In this document: in pieces, positions 8,664 through 16,879 of the stretch | How positions within the stretch are numbered: the stretch's first letter is position 1 | Layout of the letters: the number at the start of each line of letters is the position of its first letter | NCBI GenBank assembly: GCA_963841415.1 | Contig: CAWJCN010000001.1 | Span: forward strand, 1-64,000 | DNA: 64,000 nucleotides | Direction of reading: 5' to 3' | DNA from: DASUAS01 sp963841415 | GTDB lineage: Bacteria; Actinomycetota; Acidimicrobiia; IMCC26256; DASPTH01 | Made by a program: the position numbers and the translations under genes | Notes under the pieces: generated by a model | What the model was told of the DNA's origin: nothing | The model's input: only the letters and a program-made list of their open reading frames with translations | Databases searched by the model: none

Positions 8664-10043
8664 ATGAGCACGTTCCGGCGGCCGTTCGAGGCGGCCGACC
8701 CCGAGGCGATCGCGCGGGCGTACCCGCCGCCGCCCGAGTACTTCGAGACCGCGTGGTTGGCGACGCCCGAGGCGATCGAGCGCACGCAACTCGAGCGCCT
8801 GCGCGCACGCGCGCTGACCGCGGCCAAGGTGCCGTTCTTCGCCCGCCGCTGGGCCGAGGCCGGTTTCGACCCCACCTCGATCACCACGCTCGACGACCTG
8901 TGGCGCGCGCCGTCGTACACGGTCGACGACATCCGGCGGAGCATCGAGTCCCACCCGCCCTGGGGCGACTACCAGGGGGTGACGCCGGCCGACGCCACGC
9001 GGGAGCCCATGCGGGTGTTCATGTCAGGGGGCACCACCGGACAGTCGCGCCCGACCTTCTACACGCAGTGGGACCGCGACGTCGGTGCGTTGCTCACCGC
9101 CCGCGCGCTCTACATGCAGGGCATCCGGCCCGGCGACGTCGTGCTGAATTCGTGGGCGTACGGCACCCACAACGGGGCGTTCGTGTTCGACGAGGCGCTC
9201 TACCGCTGGCTCGACTGCGTGGTCGTCACCACCGGCACCGGCAACGTCACCAGCAGCGAACGCCAGGTGGAGCTGGCGATCGAATACGAGGCCGCCGCCA
9301 TCCTCACCACCGGCGACTACCTGCTGCGCCTCGCCGATGTCGCGCGCGACATGGGTTACGACCCCGCGACCGACTTCAAGCTGCGTGCGTTGCCGAACAT
9401 CGGCGATCGCGAGTTGCTGGAGTCGACCTTCGGTGTCGAGTGCTTCGAGTCGTACGGTTTCCACGAGGTGCAGTGGGTGTCGGTCGAATGTCCGGCGCAC
9501 GACGGCCTGCACATCTTCGAGGACGCGTTCGTCGTGCAGGTCGTCGATCCCGAGACCGGTGAACCTCTCCCCGACGGCGAGCTCGGCGCGCTGTGCGTCA
9601 CCGAGCTGTACAAGACGGGCAGCCCGCAGTTCCGGTACAACATCATGGACCTGTCGGCGCTGTCGCCGCGCGAGCAGTGCTCGTGCGGGAGTTGGCTGCG
9701 GAAGATGGCACCGTTCGCGGGCAGGGGCGACAACATGGTGAAGCTGCGCGGTGTGAACGTGTGGCCGGAAGCCGTCGGCGAGCTGGCGATGGCCGTCGAC
9801 GGCGTGGCGCCCGACTGGTTCGTGCGCGCGGTGCGGCGCGACGGGCGCGACGAGCTGATCGTCTCGGTGGTCAGCGACCGTGATCCGGCGGCGTTCCCGG
9901 CGCTCGGCAGCGCCGTGGAGCAGCGGCTCAAGGAGCGGTTGGGTGTGCGGATCGCGTGCGACGTCGTCGCGCCCGGCGCGCTCGACGCGTGGACCGAGGT
10001 GGACGTGTCCCCGAAGCTGAAGCGGTTCCGTGACGAACGCTGA
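8664..10043 (+). CDS. Phenylacetate-CoA ligase-like AMP-forming acyl-CoA ligase
   Basis: 459 residues, similar in size and order to PaaK-type ligases. The ATP-phosphate loop FMSGGTTGQSRPTFY is near residues 112-126. The adenine/fold motif ESYGFHE (about 268-274) replaces the usual YG(L/M)TE. The hinge and C-terminal lobe start at GRGDNMVKLRGVNVWP (about 353-368). A CSCGSWL segment may hold a structural metal, as in PaaK. ATG 8664 follows GAGGAGCG. It would activate a carboxylic acid to its CoA ester for the SDR and hydrolases in the same operon. Confidence 0.85.
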   Translation: MSTFRRPFEAADPEAIARAYPPPPEYFETAWLATPEAIERTQLERLRARALTAAKVPFFARRWAEAGFDPTSITTLDDLWRAPSYTVDDIRRSIESHPPWGDYQGVTPADATREPMRVFMSGGTTGQSRPTFYTQWDRDVGALLTARALYMQGIRPGDVVLNSWAYGTHNGAFVFDEALYRWLDCVVVTTGTGNVTSSERQVELAIEYEAAAILTTGDYLLRLADVARDMGYDPATDFKLRALPNIGDRELLESTFGVECFESYGFHEVQWVSVECPAHDGLHIFEDAFVVQVVDPETGEPLPDGELGALCVTELYKTGSPQFRYNIMDLSALSPREQCSCGSWLRKMAPFAGRGDNMVKLRGVNVWPEAVGELAMAVDGVAPDWFVRAVRRDGRDELIVSVVSDRDPAAFPALGSAVEQRLKERLGVRIACDVVAPGALDAWTEVDVSPKLKRFRDER

Positions 10044-10914
10044 CGTCGTCGACACGTTGTGCAACGCGTTCACGGTCGATCGCCGCGACTTGTGGGACAG
10101 CGCGATCTCGTCTGCGGGCGTGCAGGTGAAGGTGCGGCGCGACGACGCCGACTCGTTCGCCGACGCGGCGACGTTGGTCGCGCGCATGGACGAGCTCGGC
10201 ATCGCCACGGTGGTGCTGGTCACCGGCGACACCGGTCGGCACGCGCTCGCCGACCCGTACGACTTCGAACACCTCGCCGCTCGGTGGGAGGAGACGGAGG
10301 CGCTCGTCGCCCGCTGGCCGGGGCGGTTCGCTGCGCTCGCGCTCGTCGACCCCGAGGGCGGGATGCGTGGCGTGCGCGACCTGCGGCGCCGGCTCGACGC
10401 GCCGTGGGTGATCGGTTCGTACACGCACACGCACAGCTGGGATCGCCGGCTCGACCACCCCGACTTCTACCCGTACTACGCGGCGTGTGCCGACGCGGGG
10501 GTGCCGGTGGCGGCCCAGTCGGGGACGTCGGGCGGCCTGCTGCCGTCCGAGTGCGGTCGCCCGATCTCGATCGACCGGCCCGCGCTCTACTTCCGCGACA
10601 CGCCGTTCGTGCTCTCGCACCTGGGGTGGCCGTGGTGCGACGAAGCGGTGGCGATGGCGCTCAAGTTCCCCAACGTCTATCTCGGCACCGGCGCCTACCC
10701 GCCGCGGCACTGGCCGACGCCGGTGCTCGACTTCCTGCGCGGGCCCGGACGCGCCAAGGTGATGTTCGCCACCAACTTCCCGACCGTCGGCCACCGCCAC
10801 GCGCTGGCGCAGGTCGCGGAGCTGGAGCTGCCCGCGCCGGTCGAGGCCGATCTCCTCGGTGGCACCGCGCGGCGGGCGTTCACGAGGCTCGAGCGGATCG
10901 GAGTCGCATCGTGA
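10030..10914 (+). CDS. Degenerate amidohydrolase-2-like protein
   Basis: 294 residues from GTG 10030, overlapping the ligase gene by 14 bases. The C-terminal half follows the amidohydrolase-2 pattern (VLSHLGWPW at about 194-202, VYLGTGAYPP, VMFATNFPTVG at 245-254). The N-terminal D-x-H/H-x-H motif is absent, and the conserved metal Asp of the SDFPH motif is Asn249 here. It is also shorter than its relatives. It may therefore be a non-catalytic partner or act without the usual metal site. The call rests on fold-level resemblance. Confidence 0.65.
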   Translation: MTNADVVDTLCNAFTVDRRDLWDSAISSAGVQVKVRRDDADSFADAATLVARMDELGIATVVLVTGDTGRHALADPYDFEHLAARWEETEALVARWPGRFAALALVDPEGGMRGVRDLRRRLDAPWVIGSYTHTHSWDRRLDHPDFYPYYAACADAGVPVAAQSGTSGGLLPSECGRPISIDRPALYFRDTPFVLSHLGWPWCDEAVAMALKFPNVYLGTGAYPPRHWPTPVLDFLRGPGRAKVMFATNFPTVGHRHALAQVAELELPAPVEADLLGGTARRAFTRLERIGVAS

Positions 10915-10946
10915 TCGGAGTCGCATCGTGATCGGAGTCGCATCGT
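10896..10946 (+). repeat. Three perfect 17-bp tandem repeats at a stop/start junction
   Basis: The unit GATCGGAGTCGCATCGT occurs at 10896-10912, 10913-10929 and 10930-10946 with no mismatch. With a single copy, the upstream TGA and the downstream GTG would overlap as GTGA. The two extra units push the used start (GTG 10945) 34 bases away and leave two out-of-frame GTG codons between. Confidence 0.95.
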
Positions 10947-11457
10947 GATCGGGAAGGTCTACGGCATCCCGCCCCAGCCGCCGGTCAAGGCGCAGACGCA
11001 CCGCGTGCCCGCGGGCGCGGTCACGCTCGGTGTCGAGTACCGCGCGCTCGACCCCGAGTCGTTGCGCGCCACCTACGCCGACAACCCCGCGTACCTCGCC
11101 GAGCTCGAGGCGCGCTCGCCGGAGGGCGGTTTCACCGACGAGGGCGTGTCGATCCACGTTTGGGGGAGCGACGACGGTCACGAGTACCTGCGCTTCGACG
11201 TGTTCGCCGACGAACCTCACTACCACTACGTCCACAACACCGGCGCCGGTGGCGAGGTGGTCAACAACGTCATCGACTTCGACGCGGTTGCGTCGGGCGA
11301 CATGCTGCTATGGGCGCTCGGCTGCCTGCGCACGCGCCTGCCGGAGATGCTCCGCGCTGCCGGCGGCGAGTCGGTGGCGGCGGCGCTCGAGCCGGCCGTG
11401 CTGGCGCGCGCGACGGATGACGTCGCCCGCCTCGCGGAGGCGGTGCGGAGCTCGTGA
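10945..11457 (+). CDS. Conserved protein of unknown function
   Basis: 170 residues from GTG 10945. I do not recognise a named domain. The middle is rich in aromatic and acidic residues (YLRFDVFADEPHYHYVHNTG, about residues 73-92), and the C-terminal half is predicted helical. There is no signal peptide or membrane segment. It lies between the degenerate amidohydrolase and an SDR in the operon and overlaps the SDR start region only by closeness (one base between stop and GTG). Its conserved place suggests a pathway role, perhaps a small accessory subunit. Confidence 0.65.
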   Translation: MIGKVYGIPPQPPVKAQTHRVPAGAVTLGVEYRALDPESLRATYADNPAYLAELEARSPEGGFTDEGVSIHVWGSDDGHEYLRFDVFADEPHYHYVHNTGAGGEVVNNVIDFDAVASGDMLLWALGCLRTRLPEMLRAAGGESVAAALEPAVLARATDDVARLAEAVRSS

Positions 11458-11458
11458 C

Positions 11459-12346
11459 GTGACCGGTGTGCACCTCGGTGTGGGCGAACGCACAGTGGTG
11501 GTCGCGGGCGCGGGCGGCGACGGCATCGGCACCGGGGTCAGCACGCTGCTCGTCCGCAGCGGTGCGACGGTGCTCGGGCTCGACGTCGATCGCGATTCGC
11601 TCGCGCTGACCGAACGCGCCGTCGGTGACGAATCGGCGCGCTTCGTCCCGGTGCTCGCCGACGCCACTGATCCGACCGCCGTCGAAAGCGCGTTGGGCGC
11701 GCTCGACGGGCTCCCGCCGCTGCGCGGCCTCGTCCACGTCGTCGGCGGGATGCCCTTCACCGACTGGTCCACGATCACGGCGATGCCGCCCGATCGCTTC
11801 GCGGCGGTGGTCACGCTCAACCTGCAGTCGGCGTTCGTGACGACGCAGGCCGTCGCGCGTCGGCTCGTCGACGGCGGCTCGGGCGGCGGGGGCGGTGCGG
11901 GCACGGGCGGCAGCATCGTGCTGATCTCCTCGATCAGCGGTACCCAGGCGATGCCGTTCGGGGCACCGTACGCGGCGGCCAAGGCCGGGATCCTCGCGTT
12001 CGTGCGCACCGCCGCGCTCGAGCTCGGCCCGTCGGGAGTACGGGTGAACGCGGTCGCGCCGGGCACGATCCGCACCGCGCACAGCGAGCAGGGCACGCCG
12101 TCGGTCGACTCGGTGGAGGAGCAGCTCGCCGTCCCGTTGCGCCGGCGCGGCACCCCGGCGGACATCGCGGGCGCGGTGCTCTACCTGCTGTCCGACCTGG
12201 CCGGGTTCGTCACCGGGCACACGATGGTGGTCGACGGTGGCTCGTCGGCGCGGCCGTCGTTCCTCGATGCCGGGAACTTGCCCGTGTTCGTCCGCAGCGC
12301 GGAGCTCCGCGCCGGGCTGCTACAACCGCGCGATCCACTCGCGTGA
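11459..12346 (+). CDS. Short-chain dehydrogenase/reductase
   Basis: 295 residues from GTG 11459, one base after the previous stop. The nucleotide motif is the atypical GAGGDGIGTG (about residues 16-25). The catalytic set is Ser in SSISG and Tyr-x-x-x-Lys in PYAAAKAG; VNAVAPGTIRT and FVTGHTMVVDGG follow, as in classical FabG-type SDRs. A glycine-rich insertion precedes the serine strand. It probably oxidises a hydroxyacyl-CoA or alcohol made by the operon. A longer frame back to 11030 is a shadow of the preceding gene. Confidence 0.85.
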   Translation: MTGVHLGVGERTVVVAGAGGDGIGTGVSTLLVRSGATVLGLDVDRDSLALTERAVGDESARFVPVLADATDPTAVESALGALDGLPPLRGLVHVVGGMPFTDWSTITAMPPDRFAAVVTLNLQSAFVTTQAVARRLVDGGSGGGGGAGTGGSIVLISSISGTQAMPFGAPYAAAKAGILAFVRTAALELGPSGVRVNAVAPGTIRTAHSEQGTPSVDSVEEQLAVPLRRRGTPADIAGAVLYLLSDLAGFVTGHTMVVDGGSSARPSFLDAGNLPVFVRSAELRAGLLQPRDPLA

Positions 12347-12373
12347 ATCACGACGCGACCCCGGGGAGGAACC

Positions 12374-12922
12374 ATGTCACCAGTCATCGATCAGGCCGTC
12401 ACGTGGCGGAAGGTGGAGGAGCGCCTGGCGGTCGAGACCGACCCGATCCTGCGCCGCAACCTCGAGACCGTGCTCGCGCACATGAAGGCGGAGATGGCCG
12501 GTGACGTCGACGGCCTCCTCGACACCCTCTCCGACCGGGTGCACTACCACGCCTACGGCGCGCCCGACCCGCTGAGCAGCCCTGAAGGCAAAGACGGCGT
12601 TCGGGGGTTCTACGAGCGGTTCATCGCGTCAGGGGCTGGCCGGCTGCAGCTCGACATCGACCGTCTCGTCGTCGACCGCGAGTGCATCCTCACCGAAGGC
12701 GTGATGCGCATGGCGTATCCAGGTCGGACGTTGCAGGCGATGGGCATCACGGTGGACGATCCCGACGCCCACTACCTCTACGAGGCCCGGATGGCGACGC
12801 TGTGGCCGTTCGACGCGGACGGCAAGGTCACCGGCGAGGACACGTACACCGGCAGCGACGGCTTCGCCGGCATCGCCGATCGCAAGCTCGACGAGGCCGA
12901 CATCGTGGAGTTCCACGCCTGA
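12374..12922 (+). CDS. NTF2-like / SnoaL-like protein
   Basis: 182 residues starting at ATG 12374 after GGGGAGGAACC. The sequence alternates a long N-terminal helix with a curved sheet pattern: HMKAEMAGDVDGLLDTL, then GVRGFYERFIASGAG, and a polar C-terminus DGKVTGEDTYTG. This matches the SnoaL/NTF2 cone fold. Members include ketosteroid-isomerase-like enzymes, cyclases and binding proteins, so the fold does not fix the reaction. It is the last gene of the 7.3-12.9 kb operon. Confidence 0.65.
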   Translation: MSPVIDQAVTWRKVEERLAVETDPILRRNLETVLAHMKAEMAGDVDGLLDTLSDRVHYHAYGAPDPLSSPEGKDGVRGFYERFIASGAGRLQLDIDRLVVDRECILTEGVMRMAYPGRTLQAMGITVDDPDAHYLYEARMATLWPFDADGKVTGEDTYTGSDGFAGIADRKLDEADIVEFHA

Positions 12923-13020
12923 CCCGGCGATGACCGTCACACCCCCGTCGTAGAGTCGGATCAGCACTTCCCTGCGCGACTTCCCCGGTCGGTCTGATCG
13001 TCTGATCGAGGGAGGTCGCC

Positions 13021-13389
13021 GTGGCGATCGATGTTTCGACGTTGGTGCGCGAGCTCGCCGCCGAAGAGGACGGCGGTGAGGTCGAGGGGATGCTCGTCGT
13101 CGGGCTCGACGGTGACGGGCAGATCTGCGGCGTCGCGGTGAACCAGCGCCACCGCGCGCTGTCGTTCGTGAAGGTGTGGGAGCTCAGCGCGCTGGCCGAG
13201 GAGCTCGAGGCGAGCGCGCTCGTCGTCGCGCTGTTCCCGCGCGGCGGGTCAGTCGCGCCGTCCGAGCACGAGGTGTCGTCGTTCACCGACCTGTGCGCGC
13301 GTGCGCACCGCGCCCAGGTCGTGCTCTCCGACTGCCTCGTCGTCCGCGGCGGCCGCACGTGGTCACTCCGCGAGCTGAGCGTTTGTTGA
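13021..13389 (+). CDS. RadC/JAB-like protein with degenerate metal site
   Basis: 122 residues from GTG 13021, preceded by GAGGGAGGTC. The second half follows the RadC (JAB/MPN) pattern: FPRGGSVAPSEHE (about 72-84), then a helix FTDLCARAHRAQ, then VVLSDCLVVRGGRTWSLREL, which parallels the RadC end. The HxHPSG...PSxxD metalloprotease motif is replaced by ALFPRGG...PSEHE, so both histidines and the aspartate are lost. I infer a non-catalytic JAB-fold protein; structure comparison could overturn this. Its stop lies inside the palindrome at 13381. Confidence 0.5.
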   Translation: MAIDVSTLVRELAAEEDGGEVEGMLVVGLDGDGQICGVAVNQRHRALSFVKVWELSALAEELEASALVVALFPRGGSVAPSEHEVSSFTDLCARAHRAQVVLSDCLVVRGGRTWSLRELSVC

Positions 13390-13404
13390 TCTAGATCAAC
13401 AAAC
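13381..13404. promoter_or_regulatory. Perfect 24-bp palindrome containing an FNR/CRP-type box
   Basis: The half-site GTTTGTTGATCT is followed directly by its reverse complement AGATCAACAAAC. The core at 13386-13399 is TTGAT-CTAG-ATCAA, identical to the FNR-type consensus TTGATnnnnATCAA. It overlaps the stop of the RadC-like gene and lies 20 bp before the TTG start of the TOPRIM gene. It is strikingly AT-rich against its surroundings and has no T-run, so an operator is more likely than a terminator. Confidence 0.55.
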
Positions 13405-13423
13405 CAGAGGGAGGTGCGTACCG

Positions 13424-14273
13424 TTGGCGCCGCGACGAACGCGAAAGGAGGTCGAGGGTCTCCGTGACATCATCCTCACCGTCGTGAGCTCGAACGCTCC
13501 GATGACGGTCCGCCAAGTCTTCTACCAGCTGGTCAGTCTGGGGATCATCGGCAAGTCTGAGGCCGACTATCGGAGCGTGGTCGTGCGCCTGCTCACCAAG
13601 ATGCGCCTCGAGGGCGAACTGCCTTGGAGTTGGATCACGGACGGCACGCGGTTGGATGCACAAGAGCGTGCGCTACGGCAGCATCGAGGAGGCGCTGGAG
13701 GCGACGAGCCGGCACTACCGCCGCGACTACTGGCGTGAGCTCGACGAGTACGTCGAGGTGTGGTTGGAGAAGGAAGCGCTCGCAGGCGTCTTGTTTCGGG
13801 TGACGGACGAGTGGGGAGTGCCACTCATGGTCACGAGAGGGTTCGCCAGCCTGTCGTACATCCACAACGCCGCGGAGACGATCGAGCGCATCGGGAAGCC
13901 GACGCACATCTACTACTTCGGCGACTACGACCCGTCCGGCGTCGAGATCGACCGCAACCTCGAACGACGGCTCCGCGAGTTCGCGCCTGGGTCCGAGATC
14001 CACTTCGAGCGGGTCGCGGTGCGGCGGGCACAGATCGACGAGTACCAACTCCCGACCCGGCCGACGAAGCGAGGCGCCAACCACGGGCGGGGGTTGCACG
14101 AGGGTGAGAGCGTGGAGGTCGATGCCATCCCGCCCGCGACGCTCCTCGCGCTCGTGCGCGGAGTGATCGAGCGGCACGTCGATCCGGCGCGGGTCGCAGT
14201 GCTCGACGCGGCGGAGACGTCGGAGCGCGAGCTCCTGGGCGGGCTGCCGGCGATGCTCCGGCGAACTGGTTGA
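13424..14273 (+). pseudogene. TOPRIM-domain protein (Spo11/TopoVI-A-like family), frameshifted
   Basis: TTG 13424 follows AGAGGGAGG. The first frame gives a basic N-terminus and a winged-helix-like segment (MTVRQVFYQLVSLGIIGKSE) ending at PWSWITDGTR. The protein then continues in another frame as WMHKSVRYGSIEEALEA. The TOPRIM segment is HIYYFGDYDPSGVEI, with the acidic DxD. It is followed by VEVDAIPPATLLALVR. One extra T at 13652-13653 explains the break; without it a single protein of about 282 residues results. Its function is unknown; the fold suggests DNA cleavage or topology work. It may be a sequencing error. Confidence 0.6.
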
Positions 14274-14281
14274 CTGTCACG

Positions 14282-14632
14282 ATGGCAGGAGAAACGCGCC
14301 CGTGGGGTCGGTACGACGTCTTGTCCGACGATCCGACGCACAAGGTGAAGCGCATGACGGTCGAGCCCGGGAACCGGTTGAGCTACCAGCGGCACGCGCA
14401 ACGGTCCGAGCACTGGTTCGTCGTGGCGGGCGAAGGGGTGGTGACGCTCGACGGGCACGAGCGGTCGGTGGTGGCGGGCGACGCGATCGACGTCCCGGTC
14501 GGAGCCGCACACCGGATCGCGAGCACCGGCGCCGACGCGCTGGTGTTCATCGAGGTCCAGCACGGCGCCTCGTTCGGTGAGGACGACATCGAGCGCCTCG
14601 ACGACGACTACGGCCGTGAGCGCTCGGGCTGA
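14282..14632 (+). CDS. Phosphomannose-isomerase-like cupin
   Basis: 116 residues from ATG 14282; an in-frame TTG at 14270 overlaps the previous stop and is possible. RPWGRYDVLSDDPTHKVKR and LSYQRHAQRSEHWFVVAGEG are typical of the type II phosphomannose isomerase cupin found at the end of ManC proteins. Here that domain stands alone. The usual metal ligands (QRHAQRSEHW, a Gln/His/Glu set) are present. A sugar-phosphate isomerase role is plausible, but many stand-alone members are untested. Confidence 0.75.
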   Translation: MAGETRPWGRYDVLSDDPTHKVKRMTVEPGNRLSYQRHAQRSEHWFVVAGEGVVTLDGHERSVVAGDAIDVPVGAAHRIASTGADALVFIEVQHGASFGEDDIERLDDDYGRERSG

Positions 14633-14680
14633 CCCACGACCGAATCCCGACCTCCCGAGTCGGACTTGTAGGATGGCGGG

Positions 14681-14956
14681 ATGGCCGTGGAGATCCGTCT
14701 GCCGACCCTGTTGCGAGCGAGCGCCGACGGTGCGCCGTCGGTGGCGGCCGACGGGGCGACCGTGGGCGACGTGTTCGGTGACCTCACCGGGCGGTTCCCC
14801 GAGCTCAAGGGCCAGCTCGTCGATGACGCCGGCGGGCTGCACAAGTTCGTCAACGTCTACGTGAACGACGACGACATCCGGTACCTCGAGCAGCTCGACA
14901 CCAAGGTGACCGACGGCGACGTCATCTCGATCCTGCCCGCGGTGGCAGGAGGCTGA
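14681..14956 (+). CDS. cysO: CysO/MoaD/ThiS-like sulfur-carrier protein
   Basis: 91 residues with a ubiquitin-like beta-grasp pattern and the obligatory C-terminal Gly-Gly (AVAGG), which becomes a thiocarboxylate when charged with sulfur. FVNVYVNDDDIRYLEQLDT is characteristic of the mycobacterial CysO branch. The next gene is a cysteine synthase of the CysM type, the known partner that uses CysO-thiocarboxylate and O-phosphoserine. That context makes CysO more likely than MoaD or ThiS. Confidence 0.85.
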   Translation: MAVEIRLPTLLRASADGAPSVAADGATVGDVFGDLTGRFPELKGQLVDDAGGLHKFVNVYVNDDDIRYLEQLDTKVTDGDVISILPAVAGG

Positions 14957-14963
14957 GCCCTCC

Positions 14964-14987
14964 GGCTCGGCGATTGGCTCGGCGACT
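14964..14987 (+). repeat. 12-bp tandem duplication between cysO and cysM
   Basis: GGCTCGGCGATT is followed by GGCTCGGCGACT, one mismatch, filling most of the 34-bp gap and ending three bases before the cysM GTG start. It is one of several small tandem duplications at gene junctions in this window. Confidence 0.75.
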
Positions 14988-14990
14988 GTC

Positions 14991-15926
14991 GTGCGCCACG
15001 AGAACATCCTCGGGGTCATCGGCGACACCCCGCTGGTAGGGGTGCACGCACTGTCGCCGAATCCCGAGGTGAAGATCTTCGCCAAGCTCGAGGGGCAGAA
15101 CCCGGGTGGGTCCTCGAAGGACCGCATCGCGCTCAAGATGATCGAGCTGGCCGAGGAAGCAGGCGAGCTGCGGCCCGGCGACACCATCCTGGAGCCGTCG
15201 TCGGGCAACACCGGCATCGGTCTGGCCATGGTGGCGCGCCTCCGCGGGTACCGCCTGCGCGTGGTGATGCCCGAGAACGTGTCGATCGAGCGCCGCCAGC
15301 TGCTGGAGATCTTCGGGGCCGAGATCGTGCTGTCGCCGGCCGACGAGGGCAGCAACGGTGCGATCCGCCTCTCGGAGAAGCTCGGGGCCGACGACCCGGG
15401 GTTGGTCCGACTGTTCCAGTACGGCAACCCGGCGAACCCGCTCGCGCACTACGAGCGCACCGGTCCCGAGATCTGGCGCGACTGCCCCGAGGTCGACGTG
15501 TTCGTCGCCGGCCTCGGCACCAGCGGCACGCTGATGGGGGTCGGTCGCTACCTCAAGGAGCGGAACCCGTCGGTGCAGATCGTCGCCGTCGAGCCGCCGG
15601 CCGGTGAGCTCGTGCAGGGGTTGCGCTCGCTCGACGACGGCTTCGTACCACCCATCTTCGATCCCGCGATCCTCGACCGGAAGTTCATCGTGCGGCCGCG
15701 CGAGTCGATCGAGTGGCTGCGGCGCCTGCTCGACGACTGCGGTGTGTTCGCGGGTGTGTCGTCGGGGGCCGCGGTGGCGGGTGCCGCGAAGATGGCGGCC
15801 CGGATGGAGTCGGGGACGATCGTCACGCTGCTGCCTGACGCGGGATGGAAGTACCTGTCGTCGGGTGCGTGGACCGACGATCTCGACGAGGTCGTCGAGC
15901 GCGCCACCCGCATCAACTACTGGTGA
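14991..15926 (+). CDS. cysM: PLP-dependent cysteine synthase (CysM type)
   Basis: 311 residues from GTG 14991. The PLP lysine is Lys43 in PGGSSKDRIA, the substrate loop SSGNTG is at 70-75, and the phosphate-binding GLGTSGT at 174-180. It is the fold-type II cysteine synthase. Next to cysO and upstream of murI it matches the actinobacterial CysM, which makes cysteine on CysO from O-phospho-L-serine and resists oxidative stress. It acts in the cytosol. The stop overlaps the next start as GTGA. Confidence 0.92.
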   Translation: MRHENILGVIGDTPLVGVHALSPNPEVKIFAKLEGQNPGGSSKDRIALKMIELAEEAGELRPGDTILEPSSGNTGIGLAMVARLRGYRLRVVMPENVSIERRQLLEIFGAEIVLSPADEGSNGAIRLSEKLGADDPGLVRLFQYGNPANPLAHYERTGPEIWRDCPEVDVFVAGLGTSGTLMGVGRYLKERNPSVQIVAVEPPAGELVQGLRSLDDGFVPPIFDPAILDRKFIVRPRESIEWLRRLLDDCGVFAGVSSGAAVAGAAKMAARMESGTIVTLLPDAGWKYLSSGAWTDDLDEVVERATRINYW

Positions 15927-16879
15927 GCGCCGCCGACATCGAGCGCGCAGTGCAGGTGTTGCGCGCCGGTGGGCTGGTCGCGTTCCCGACCGAGACGGTG
16001 TACGGCCTCGGTGCCGACGCGTCGTCGACCGCCTCGGTGCACCGGTTGTTCGCGGTGAAGGGACGTCCCGCCGACCATCCGGTGATCGTGCACGTCGGTG
16101 ACGCCGCGCAGCTCGACGAGTGGGCGGTCGACGTGTCCGACTCGGCGCGCATGCTCACGCGCGCGTGCTGGCCGGGCCCGCTCACGGTCGTCGTGCGGCG
16201 CGCGGCACGGGTCTCCGACGCGGTGACTGGAGGCCTCGACACCGTGGGTCTGCGAGTCCCCGACCAGCCCGTCGCGCTCGCCCTGCTGCGCGCGTTCGGC
16301 GGCGGCGTGGCCGCGCCGTCGGCCAACCGCTTCGGGCGTGTGAGCCCCACGAGCGCGGCCGACGTCTGGTCCGACCTGGGCGACGACGTCGACCTGGTGC
16401 TCGACGGGGGCGAATGCACGGTGGGGGTCGAGTCCACGATCGTCGACTGCTCCCGCGCCCAGCCCGCGATCCTGCGCCTCGGTGGGGTGTCGCAGACACA
16501 CGTCGAGGCGCTCCTCGATCGTGCCGTGCCGGTGCTCGACACCGGTGAGGTGCGCGCGCCCGGCACGTTGGAGTCGCACTACGCGCCGTCGGCGCGGGTG
16601 GAGCTGACCGATGCGGCCGACGCCGGAGCGCGGGCACAGGCCGCGCTCGACCGCGGTGAGGCGGTGGGCGTGATCGGTGCCGCCCTCGACGACGCCCGCG
16701 TCGTGGTCCTCGGGCGGGCCGACGACGACGAGGCGTACGCGCACGACCTCTACCGCTGGCTGCGCGACGCGGACGCGCAGGGACTCGATCGCGTGGTCGC
16801 GGTCGTCCCCGACACCGAGGGGCTGGGCGCGGCGGTGGCCGACCGGCTCCGGCGGGCCGCGGGCGGGGAGGTGTCGTGA
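15923..16879 (+). CDS. tsaC: Threonylcarbamoyl-AMP synthase, Sua5/YrdC type
   Basis: 318 residues from GTG 15923 (GTGA overlap with cysM). The YrdC domain shows LVAFPTETVYGLGADA (about 18-33), KGRPADHPVIVHV with the conserved K-x-R, and APSANRFGRVSPTSA. A C-terminal Sua5 domain follows the linker SHYAPSARV, so it is the long Sua5 form rather than short TsaC. It makes threonylcarbamoyl-AMP from threonine, bicarbonate and ATP for the t6A37 tRNA modification. It overlaps murI by four bases. Confidence 0.92.
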   Translation: MSAADIERAVQVLRAGGLVAFPTETVYGLGADASSTASVHRLFAVKGRPADHPVIVHVGDAAQLDEWAVDVSDSARMLTRACWPGPLTVVVRRAARVSDAVTGGLDTVGLRVPDQPVALALLRAFGGGVAAPSANRFGRVSPTSAADVWSDLGDDVDLVLDGGECTVGVESTIVDCSRAQPAILRLGGVSQTHVEALLDRAVPVLDTGEVRAPGTLESHYAPSARVELTDAADAGARAQAALDRGEAVGVIGAALDDARVVVLGRADDDEAYAHDLYRWLRDADAQGLDRVVAVVPDTEGLGAAVADRLRRAAGGEVS

